NCBI GenBank assembly: GCA_963768165.1
Contig: CAVYHJ010000026.1
Location: 926,255-990,254 of the forward strand
Direction of reading: 5' to 3'
DNA: 64,000 nt
From: CAVYHJ01 sp963768165 [NCBI: uncultured bacterium]
GTDB lineage: Bacteria > UBP4 > UBA4092
This document shows positions 36,068-42,786 of the stretch, in pieces. The translations under genes were made by a program, and so were the position numbers. Under the pieces are notes generated by a model, which saw nothing but the letters and a program-made list of their open reading frames with translations, ran no database searches and was not told where the DNA came from. Numbering within the stretch: position 1 is the first letter of the stretch; the number at the start of each line of letters is the position of its first letter.

Positions 36068-37267
36068 ATGATTATGAAATTTAATCTATTTATAAGTTTC
36101 TTTCTTGTATTATCTTTGTTATGGGTGTTCCCATCCTATGCCAAAACGCCGGAAGAAGCGAAAATTGAATTGGCGCAACAAGATATCGAATATAGCCAGG
36201 AGGAATTTTTTGTTTGCGCCTTGGATGGCAATACCGACGCTGTAAAATTGTTATTAGATGCAGGAATGAATCCGAATGTGAAAGACAGTCGGGGTGGAAC
36301 CGCCTTGATGTATGCCGCAAATAATGGGCATACGGAGACCGTGCAAGCCTTATTGACGAAAGGGGCGGAGATCAATGCAAAAGCTAACGATGGGGGAACC
36401 GCTTTGATGATGGCGGCAACAATGGGACATACGGACACCGTACAAGCTTTATTGGCAAAAGGCGCAGCGGTCAATGCGAAAGCCAGCACGGGTGGAACTG
36501 CCTTGATAGAGGCGGCAACGATGGGTCATACGGAGACCGTGCAAGCCTTATTGGCAAAAGGCGCGGAGGTTAATGTGAGAGCAAACGATAATGGAACCGC
36601 CTTGATGTTTGCGGCATCCAAGGGTCATACGGATACCGTGCAAGCCTTATTGGCGAAAGGCGCGGACGTCAGTGCGAAAGCAAACGATGGTGGAACCGCT
36701 TTACTGATGGCGGCATTTGGTGGCTATACAGATATCGTTCAAGCTTTATTAGATAACGGCGTACAGATTAATGCAAGAGACAATAAAGGTCAGACCGCTT
36801 TGATGGATGCGGCAGCGAATAGCCATGCGAATACCGTAAAAGTCCTATTAGCCAAAGGCGCGGAAATCAATGCGAAAGACAACAACGGCATAACTGCTTT
36901 GTTGGGAGCGGCAGGTAAAAGCGATATGGAAACCATGCAAGCCTTATTGACGAAAGGGGCGGAGGTTAATGCGAAAAATATCACTGGTTGTACCGCCTTG
37001 ATGTATGCAGTAACGAATAGCCATACAGGTATTATACAAGCCTTATTAGCCAAAGGTGCGGAGGTCAATGCCAAAGATAACAATGGGGATACCGCCTTGA
37101 TAGATGCGGCATATTTGGGTCACACGGATATCGTGCAAGCCCTTTTAGCCAAAGGCGCGGACGTCAATGTGAAAGACGGCTCTGGTAATACCGCCTTGAA
37201 GATTGCAGAAAATGGTAATTATGACGATATCGTAAAACTCCTAAAAAGTGCCGGGGCGAAAGAATAA
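36068..37267 (+). CDS. Secreted ankyrin-repeat protein
   Basis: The product has 399 aa, AAGGAG before the ATG. The signal peptide ends near PSYA. From residue ~50 to the end there are ten to eleven 33-residue ankyrin repeats of the form DGGTALMMAATMGHTDTVQA followed by LLAKGAEVNAK. Repeats are nearly identical at protein level. Such modules bind proteins; a signal peptide places this one in the envelope or outside. A second ankyrin protein lies 200 bp downstream and a short ankyrin remnant at 41206. They form a small family likely made by duplication. Confidence 0.85.
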   Translation: MIMKFNLFISFFLVLSLLWVFPSYAKTPEEAKIELAQQDIEYSQEEFFVCALDGNTDAVKLLLDAGMNPNVKDSRGGTALMYAANNGHTETVQALLTKGAEINAKANDGGTALMMAATMGHTDTVQALLAKGAAVNAKASTGGTALIEAATMGHTETVQALLAKGAEVNVRANDNGTALMFAASKGHTDTVQALLAKGADVSAKANDGGTALLMAAFGGYTDIVQALLDNGVQINARDNKGQTALMDAAANSHANTVKVLLAKGAEINAKDNNGITALLGAAGKSDMETMQALLTKGAEVNAKNITGCTALMYAVTNSHTGIIQALLAKGAEVNAKDNNGDTALIDAAYLGHTDIVQALLAKGADVNVKDGSGNTALKIAENGNYDDIVKLLKSAGAKE

Positions 37268-37273
37268 AAAAAG

Positions 37274-37301
37274 AAAGTCTAAAGTTTAAAGTTTAAAGTC
37301 T
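37274..37301. repeat. Heptamer tandem repeat (AAAGTYT x4)
   Basis: Four consecutive 7-bp units AAAGTCT, AAAGTTT, AAAGTTT and AAAGTCT follow the ankyrin gene stop. They belong to the AAACTNN heptamer family (opposite strand) found elsewhere in the window. Confidence 0.8.
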
Positions 37302-37317
37302 CAGGCTAAGAAGAGGA

Positions 37318-37352
37318 ACATCGGGAAAGAAAAGAGCGTTCATTCCCGATGT
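37318..37352. repeat. Short hairpin repeat, copy 2
   Basis: The stem ACATCGGGA (37318-37326) pairs with TCCCGATGT (37344-37352) around a 17-nt loop ending in GTTCAT. Compared with the copy at 1488-1521, the first and third base pairs have both changed from G-C to A-T, so pairing is preserved. Confidence 0.7.
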
Positions 37353-37467
37353 AGAGAAGTTCTATTATTTCAATAGTGTACCTTTTTCTTGACGTTGGAT
37401 TCTTAATGATGCTATATTGTGAGCGGTCGTACTTCAACTCAATTCACTGGAAAAAGGAGAACCATTT

Positions 37468-38760
37468 ATGAAGAAATTCGATTTGTTTCGAAGTCTCGTT
37501 GTAGTAGTATCTGTATTGATTGTACTCCAGGGCTGTTCCAAGGCTAAGCAAAATGCCTCTAATGCACCTACAAAACCGGAATCTGCCTCAGCCACAGACG
37601 AGTTTATCACCAACGCGGGGGACGGGAAGACCGACCTCGTCAAACAAGCTTTGGATAAAGGAACCAATCCCAATGTGAAAAATAATGACGGATGGACAGC
37701 ACTGATGGCAGCGGCGAACCACGGTCATGCGGATACTGTCAGAGCCTTGGTAGCCAAAAGCGCCGATGTCAATCTGAAAAATAACCGGGGTGAAACCGCT
37801 TTAATGCGGGCGGTAGACAGTGGCAATCTCGATACCTTACAAGCCTTATTAACCAAAGAGATTGATGTCAATGCAAAAGATAATGATGGCCAGACCGCTT
37901 TGATGATGGCATCCGATGGCGGACTTGGGGATATTCTCCAAGCGCTATTGGGGAAAAGTGCCGACGTCAATTTGAAAAACAACGATGGTGGAACCGCTTT
38001 AATGCTGGCGGCAAATAATAACCATACGGATGTCGTGCAAACCTTATTAGGCAAAGGCGTGGATGTCAATGCGAAAAACAAAGATGAATGGACGCCATTG
38101 ATGATGGCGGCAAATCACGGACATGTGGATAGTGTCAAAGCCCTATTAGCGAAAGGCGCCGATGTCAATTTGAAAAATACACGAGGAGAAACTGCTTTAA
38201 TACGGGGGGTAGACAGCGGCAACCTCGATACCATACAGGCGTTATTGACGAAAGAGATTGAAATTAATGCGAAAGATAACGATGGTCAAACCGCATTGAT
38301 GATTGCCGCTGACGGCGGGCTGGGGGATATTGTACAGGCGTTATTGGGGAAAAGTGCCGATGTCAATGCCAAAGCAAACGATGGGGGAACCGCTTTGATG
38401 AGAGCGGCAATTAATAACCATACGGATGTCGTGCAAATGTTATTAGGCAAAGGGGCGGATGTCAATGCGAAAAACAATGATGGTTGGACGGCGTTAATGA
38501 TGGCGGCGAATCACGGACATGTGGATAGTGTCAAAGCATTGATAGCGAAAGGCGCCAACGTCAATTTGAAAAATACTCGTGGGGAGACCGCTTTAATGCG
38601 GGGGGTTGACAGCGGCAATCTCGATACGGTGCAGGCGTTGTTGGTCAAAGGTATCGAAATCAATGCAAAAGATAACGATAATCAGACCGCTTTGAAGATG
38701 GCGGTGGATAATAAACTTACCGATATTATAAATGCCCTCAAAGGTGCCGGGGCGAAATAG
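37468..38760 (+). CDS. Ankyrin-repeat lipoprotein with a 132-residue higher-order repeat
   Basis: The product has 430 aa. The N-terminus carries a clear lipobox LQGC (Cys ~25) after a hydrophobic stretch. About eleven ankyrin repeats of 33 residues follow. They are arranged in a four-repeat superunit: ANHGH type, VDSGNLDT type, DGGLGDI type, NNHTDVVQ type. The superunit repeats almost three times. The protein is therefore anchored in a membrane with a long protein-binding solenoid. Its neighbour at 36068 has the same repeat type but is secreted without a lipobox. Confidence 0.87.
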   Translation: MKKFDLFRSLVVVVSVLIVLQGCSKAKQNASNAPTKPESASATDEFITNAGDGKTDLVKQALDKGTNPNVKNNDGWTALMAAANHGHADTVRALVAKSADVNLKNNRGETALMRAVDSGNLDTLQALLTKEIDVNAKDNDGQTALMMASDGGLGDILQALLGKSADVNLKNNDGGTALMLAANNNHTDVVQTLLGKGVDVNAKNKDEWTPLMMAANHGHVDSVKALLAKGADVNLKNTRGETALIRGVDSGNLDTIQALLTKEIEINAKDNDGQTALMIAADGGLGDIVQALLGKSADVNAKANDGGTALMRAAINNHTDVVQMLLGKGADVNAKNNDGWTALMMAANHGHVDSVKALIAKGANVNLKNTRGETALMRGVDSGNLDTVQALLVKGIEINAKDNDNQTALKMAVDNKLTDIINALKGAGAK

Positions 38761-38836
38761 TAACAGAGGATTTGGTTTTAAAAATGCATCGGGAATTTTT
38801 GCTTCACCTATTCCCGATTCCCATCTTCTCTCCCTT

Positions 38837-38955
38837 TGTCATTCTGACCCTGAGCTTGCGAAGGGGAAGAATCTCTCGCTACAACCCAATCCGATACCCC
38901 ACTATTGTCATTCTGACCCTGAGTCTGCGAAGGGGAAGAATCTCTGTGTTCTACC
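38837..38955. repeat. Two direct copies of the dispersed GTCATTCTGA repeat
   Basis: Copies at 38837-38876 and 38906-38955 share TGTCATTCTGACCCTGAG and CTGCGAAGGGGAAGAATCTC-like segments. The second keeps the tail CTGTGTTCTACC seen at 654-665. They fill most of the 349-bp gap between the ankyrin lipoprotein and nikR. Confidence 0.85.
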
Positions 38956-39068
38956 GGAAATAAATTGGTTTTACAAAGAGGAGCTGTGATCCCAAAGCGT
39001 CAACTAAAAATTTCTTCTTTTTTCATAATATGCGTATTGATTTTGTTATTCTGTTTCATAAAGTTCTC

Positions 39069-39098
39069 TTGACAAGGATTCCCCAATTGTATTACGAT
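39069..39098 (+). promoter_or_regulatory. Probable promoter of the NikR operon
   Basis: TTGACA (39069-39074) is followed, after 18 bp, by TACGAT (39093-39098). The GTG of nikR is at 39109, so the leader would be very short. A NikR self-regulation site could overlap, but no convincing GTATGA-type palindrome is present. Confidence 0.5.
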
Positions 39099-39108
39099 TA
39101 TTATAATT

Positions 39109-39543
39109 GTGTCATCCACTAAAGATTCAGATACCTTGTTATCCCGTTTTGGCGTTTCTATCGAACCCAAACTTCTGGAACAGTTTGATAAATTAATTGC
39201 ACTAAAGGGATATTCCAATCGCTCGGAGGCGATACGGGATTTAATCCGCGATTCACTTGTCCAAAAGGAATTTCTCAGTGATTTGCCTGTCGTCGGAACG
39301 GTCACTATCATTTATAATCACGAAGTCCATGATTTGACTCACAAAATTACCCACTTTCAGCATGACTACGCGGATTTGATTATTTCCACTCTGCATGTCC
39401 ACCTGCCCGAAGAAAATTGCATGGAAGTGATTGCCTTGAAAGGGCCGGGTAGCCGTATGAAACAATTTGCAGATGCTCTTATCGGAATGAAAGGAGTAAA
39501 ACATGGAAAACTCACCGTGACCAGTATTGGAACACAGTTGTAA
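39109..39543 (+). CDS. nikR: Nickel-responsive ribbon-helix-helix regulator NikR
   Basis: The product has 144 aa, start GTG. The ribbon-helix-helix DNA-binding part is RFGVSIEPKLLEQFDKLIA, then GYSNRSEAIRDLIRDSLV (~13-52). The C-terminal ACT-like nickel domain has the His-rich YNHEVHDLTHKITHFQHDY, and LHVHLPEENC supplies the two His and one Cys of the square-planar site. With nickel bound, NikR represses nickel-import genes. A pseudopilin, an ECF-type S component and an FmdE-like protein follow on the same strand and are candidate targets. Confidence 0.92.
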   Translation: MSSTKDSDTLLSRFGVSIEPKLLEQFDKLIALKGYSNRSEAIRDLIRDSLVQKEFLSDLPVVGTVTIIYNHEVHDLTHKITHFQHDYADLIISTLHVHLPEENCMEVIALKGPGSRMKQFADALIGMKGVKHGKLTVTSIGTQL

Positions 39544-39596
39544 TATTTTTTTGCCCCATAGTAGCACGAATTTTAAAATCGTATTCAAGAGGAGAA

Positions 39597-40208
39597 ATGA
39601 TGCAACAGAATAGAAATGGTTTTACATTAATTGAATTATTAATAGTCGTCGCCATTATCGCTATTTTAGCTGCGATTGCCATCCCAAATTTTCTGCAAGC
39701 ACAAGTGCGTGCCAAAGTATCCCGAACGCAAGCGGATATGCAAAGCATGGCGACCGCTGTCGAAGCTTATTGTGTAGATAATAGTTGGTATCCTCTTTAT
39801 GGTCATGTAGAAAGTTTACTCACAATTGAATACCCTGCAACATCCGCCGCGCAGACAGACATAACGGAATTTATTGGTCCGACAATTACCACACCCATCG
39901 CTTATATCACCAGTATTCCTCAAGACCCTTTCGCTTCAGGCGATTCCAACCCTTTGCCTTACATCAAGGAATATGATTATCTGAATCTAGTACAACACGT
40001 CGCAACTTTCGGTCCGACTCCACCGCCTTTTGTCCTGCAAATAATACCAGATTGGGGAGATTGGCGGATGTCCTCGTTGGGTCCGTTGGGAGATGGAGCC
40101 AGCGCAATTAAGAATAACATCACCTATGATCCGAGCAATGGTACGGTCAGTAGCGGTGCCATCGTCCGCTGCCAGCTTCGCGCGGATAATGTTCCACCTC
40201 CACAATAA
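39597..40208 (+). CDS. Type IV/type II pseudopilin
   Basis: The product has 203 aa. The prepilin site is NG-FTLIELLIVVAIIAIL, followed by AAIAIPNFLQAQVRAKVSR, the classic N-methylated helix. AGGAG precedes tandem ATGs. The C-terminal domain ends with the family tag YDPSNGTVSSGAIVR. A Gly-Pro-x-Gly and a DWRMSSLGP stretch come before it. It is likely part of a pilus or type II secretion-like fibre, or a surface-exposed minor pilin. It lies between nikR (53 bp upstream) and a membrane transporter component (16 bp downstream), a context repeated at 50323. Confidence 0.85.
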   Translation: MMQQNRNGFTLIELLIVVAIIAILAAIAIPNFLQAQVRAKVSRTQADMQSMATAVEAYCVDNSWYPLYGHVESLLTIEYPATSAAQTDITEFIGPTITTPIAYITSIPQDPFASGDSNPLPYIKEYDYLNLVQHVATFGPTPPPFVLQIIPDWGDWRMSSLGPLGDGASAIKNNITYDPSNGTVSSGAIVRCQLRADNVPPPQ

Positions 40209-40224
40209 AGAAAGAGAGTTGTTC

Positions 40225-40773
40225 ATGTCCGCAAAAGTTGATGTACTGGCAATTCCTTTATCCAAACGTTTGCTCTGGGTAGTCGGCATTGTCGGATTTG
40301 GTTGGTTTCTTGGTTTCCCATTCCATTATTTTGGCGTGGGAGACCGGTTCACGCCGTTATTTATTCCCCTTGGTATCGCCAGTTTTTTGGTGGAACCGGT
40401 AATCGCTCTCTTGGTGGGATTTCTATTGCCAGTTTTATCCGCTTTAATTACCGGAGAACCGCCCTTTACTCCGCCCATTGTCTGGCTGGTGGCTGGAGAA
40501 GCAGTAATGTATGGTTTTGTAATTTCGTTTTGTTATCATCATTATAAATGGTCGCGCTATGTCAGTTTACTGGCAGGAATTATCCTGGGTAAAATTGAAT
40601 TACTGTGTTATGTACTTATAGCCGGATACCTTATGCCGAATTATCATGGTATGTTTACTTGGCACTCCGTCCTACATGGATTGCCCGGCAGTCTTTTGGC
40701 ATTAGTGCTCGTTCCTGTTATCGCAAAATGGATTGAATCGCATAGCGGTCCTTCCAATATGGCAAACGCTTAG
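40225..40773 (+). CDS. ECF-type transporter S-component-like membrane protein
   Basis: The product has 182 aa from the ATG at 40225, chosen because upstream frame overlaps the pilin. Five to six hydrophobic segments are visible. The central PVLSALITGEPPFTPPIVWL and GEAVMYGFVISF resemble S components of energy-coupling-factor transporters, which bind a vitamin or metal substrate. The energising EcfA/EcfT are not in the window. NikR upstream and FmdE downstream suggest nickel or cobalt or a metal cofactor as substrate. That is context inference. Confidence 0.55.
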   Translation: MSAKVDVLAIPLSKRLLWVVGIVGFGWFLGFPFHYFGVGDRFTPLFIPLGIASFLVEPVIALLVGFLLPVLSALITGEPPFTPPIVWLVAGEAVMYGFVISFCYHHYKWSRYVSLLAGIILGKIELLCYVLIAGYLMPNYHGMFTWHSVLHGLPGSLLALVLVPVIAKWIESHSGPSNMANA

Positions 40774-40786
40774 AAAGGAAATTATT

Positions 40787-41194
40787 ATGGATTTGAAAAA
40801 AGCAGCAGAATTTCACGGTCACTTGGGACCTTTTCTGGTTCTTGGATTACGTGCCGGGGAACTGGCTATGGAAAACTTAAAGGCAAAAAAGTATTTTGGA
40901 ATTGAGGTGACCATCCATTGTCCTGCGGAACCGCCGGAACGTTGTTTTGTAGACGGTATTCAGCTTTCGACAGGTGCGACCTATGGAAAAGCAAACATTC
41001 GTATTGAACAAAGCAACGAGGTTAACGCTGTATTCTTGAACAAAGAATCACATAAATCCTTTCACCTTTCTTTGAATACGGCATTATATGAGTATCTGAA
41101 AACACTCACCCTCAATGATGACTTGGAGAGTATTTCTCAGAAACTCGCCTCCGAACCTTTTGAGAAAGTATTCTCTATTTCGGAAATAAAGTAA
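40787..41194 (+). CDS. FmdE-family protein (N-terminal FmdE domain only)
   Basis: The product has 135 aa; GAAAGGAA precedes the ATG. FHGHLGPFLVLGLRAG is the FmdE signature, followed by PPERCFVDGIQLSTGATYGK. In many members the last motif reads GCT; here the Cys is Ala (GAT), and the C-terminal zinc ribbon of longer FmdE proteins is absent. The family was named after a subunit of formylmethanofuran dehydrogenase and often occurs with metal or molybdate genes. Here it ends the nikR / pilin / ECF series. Confidence 0.78.
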   Translation: MDLKKAAEFHGHLGPFLVLGLRAGELAMENLKAKKYFGIEVTIHCPAEPPERCFVDGIQLSTGATYGKANIRIEQSNEVNAVFLNKESHKSFHLSLNTALYEYLKTLTLNDDLESISQKLASEPFEKVFSISEIK

Positions 41195-41205
41195 CTTTTT
41201 TGATA

Positions 41206-41271
41206 GTGGCGGTATATAATAACCATCCCGATATCGTAAAACTCCTAAAGGACGTCGGGGCCAAAGAATAA
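41206..41271 (+). pseudogene. Remnant of an ankyrin-repeat gene 3' end
   Basis: A 22-codon stretch reads VAVYNNHPDIVKLLKDVGAK followed by E and TAA. It matches the end of the ankyrin protein at 36068 (NYDDIVKLLKSAGAKE) and the repeat phase of both ankyrin genes. No ankyrin repeats precede it, because the FmdE-like gene ends 12 bp upstream. It is a truncated leftover of a third ankyrin gene. Confidence 0.75.
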
Positions 41272-41383
41272 GATTTTTCTCTTTCCCGACGCTCCAATGA
41301 TACAAAATTCTAAATTCCTTTTCGCCCCCTCGCCGATTCGCCCATTCCCCCATTCAGTCCTCTGAATCCTTCGCATTTTCTCT

Positions 41384-41418
41384 TAATTCATAATACATCA
41401 TTCCTAATTCAAAATTCT
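41384..41418. repeat. Heptamer tandem repeat of the TAATTCA type
   Basis: Five 7-bp units (TAATTCA, TAATACA, TCATTCC, TAATTCA, AAATTCT) run through this gap. Flanking blocks around 41330-41355 and 41426-41455 are built on CCGATTCGCCCA-type units with a similar ~7-bp phase. Together with the ankyrin remnant they fill the 316-bp gap between the FmdE-like and WG-repeat genes. Confidence 0.6.
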
Positions 41419-41509
41419 CCCTTCCCCGATTCGCCCACTCGCCAATTCTCCGTTTCGTTCTTTCTCTCATTGACCCCATCCCCCGCTTGATTTATCATTA
41501 TGGCATTGT

Positions 41510-42535
41510 ATGAAAATAACCTCTATCATACTAATCTGTTTTGTCATCTTGGGAATCTTCTACTCTGGCTGTAAAAATAATCAACCTACTACAGTTCCCA
41601 AAGGACAAATATATCCCGTTCTAATAAAAGGCAAATATGGCTTTATTGATAAAGCCGGAATTTTGGTCATTCCACCTAAATTTGATTTTGTATTTTACCC
41701 CTTAGGGCAGAAAGATTTTTGGACAGTTGAAATTTATACTTGGTTCGGTTTTTGGCCAAAGACGTATTTTATGGATAGTACAGGAAAAATTTTGCCGACC
41801 CAAAGCTTTGATGAAGTAATGTTATTCTCCGAAGGTTTAGCAAGCGTAGAGAATGGCAATAAGTGGGGATTTATTGATAGAACTGGGAAGATAGTTATCC
41901 AACCCCAATTTGATTTTGCAAGTTATTTTTTAAATGGACTGGCAGCGATCAAAGTGGGTGATAAATGGGGTTATATAAATAAAACTGGCAAGATGGTTAT
42001 TCCTCCTCAGTTTGATATTGCGTATAGTTTTTCTGAGGGGATGGCATCCATTGAAAAGAATAAAAGATGGGGTTATATTAACTCTACAGGAACCATCGTA
42101 ATTACTCCTCAATTTGATTACGCCGGTCCTTTTAAAGAGGGATTGGTGGATGTATTAATAAATGATAAATGCGGGTATATTGATACAACCGGACACTTTG
42201 TTATTCTCCCACAGTTTCAGGGAGCACGAGAATTTTCTGAAGGATTGGCAGCCGTTGTAACATCTGATGGAAAATGGGGATATATTGACAAAACAGGGAA
42301 AATAGTCATCCCCGCTCAATTTCAATGGACATTGCGTTTTTCAGAAGGATTGGCATGGGTACAAATCAATTCAAAATGTGGTTGTATTGATAAGAGCGGA
42401 AACGTAGTCATTCCACCTCAGTTTGTTGTACCCTGGGATTTTAAAGATGGCATTGCACAAGTTAGTATTGGCTTTCCCCATAAGGTCGGCTACATTGACA
42501 AATCCGGCAAATACATCTGGCAACCCCAAAACTAA
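41510..42535 (+). CDS. WG-repeat lipoprotein
   Basis: The product has 341 aa. A hydrophobic N-terminus ends in the lipobox FYSGC (Cys ~21). The rest is a series of about eight WG repeats with the pattern KWGYINKTGKMVIPPQFD and FSEGMA, ~35 residues each. WG repeats form a beta-solenoid-like or propeller-like fold and occur in secreted proteins of many environmental bacteria. Binding targets are unknown. It stands alone between repeat-rich gaps. Confidence 0.88.
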   Translation: MKITSIILICFVILGIFYSGCKNNQPTTVPKGQIYPVLIKGKYGFIDKAGILVIPPKFDFVFYPLGQKDFWTVEIYTWFGFWPKTYFMDSTGKILPTQSFDEVMLFSEGLASVENGNKWGFIDRTGKIVIQPQFDFASYFLNGLAAIKVGDKWGYINKTGKMVIPPQFDIAYSFSEGMASIEKNKRWGYINSTGTIVITPQFDYAGPFKEGLVDVLINDKCGYIDTTGHFVILPQFQGAREFSEGLAAVVTSDGKWGYIDKTGKIVIPAQFQWTLRFSEGLAWVQINSKCGCIDKSGNVVIPPQFVVPWDFKDGIAQVSIGFPHKVGYIDKSGKYIWQPQN

Positions 42536-42551
42536 CCTTGTGTCCCTACTT

Positions 42552-42586
42552 TTTAACTTTAAACTTGAAACCTTAAACCTTAAACT
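42552..42586. repeat. Heptamer tandem repeat (TTAAACT family)
   Basis: Five 7-bp units TTTAACT, TTAAACT, TGAAACC, TTAAACC and TTAAACT follow the WG-repeat gene by ~16 bp. The same family appears at 42722-42749 and inside the gene at 42787. Confidence 0.8.
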
Positions 42587-42626
42587 TTCTTTCAAATCTG
42601 TTAGGTAGTGTTCCTGTTGGTGCATG

Positions 42627-42670
42627 GGAGAGGGTACGGAGAGGAAGTGGAGAGGATACGGAGAGGGTCA
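42627..42670. repeat. 11-bp tandem repeat (GGAGAGGRTAC x4)
   Basis: Four units of 11 bp, GGAGAGGGTAC, GGAGAGGAAGT, GGAGAGGATAC and GGAGAGGGTCA, lie between two heptamer arrays. Copies of TTAGGTAG flank it on both sides (42601, 42684). No coding or regulatory role is visible. Confidence 0.7.
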
Positions 42671-42721
42671 CCTACCGGTTTTGTTAGGTAGTTTTTTATA
42701 CAGTGTGCCTTTTTCTTTCTC

Positions 42722-42749
42722 TAACTTGGAACTTGAAACCTGAAACTTG
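42722..42749. repeat. Heptamer tandem repeat (AAACTTG family)
   Basis: Units TAACTTG, GAACTTG, AAACCTG and AAACTTG lie 38 bp upstream of the GCKR-like start codon. They are the intergenic counterpart of the repeats found inside that gene. Confidence 0.8.
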
Positions 42750-42786
42750 AAACGGTTTCTATTCCCTTATGTTATGATAAGTTGCC

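Noticed and set aside
36136-38477. Several antisense frames over the ankyrin genes
   Set aside because: They are caused by the periodic ankyrin coding sequence and repeat the same peptide; no start signals.
39089-39116. NikR operator (GTATGA-N16-TCATAC type) before nikR
   Set aside because: Only one half-site resembles GTAT; the second half does not match, so it was not annotated.
41330-42760. Tandem repeats considered as a CRISPR array
   Set aside because: Units are 7 or 11 bp without spacers and no cas genes are present.
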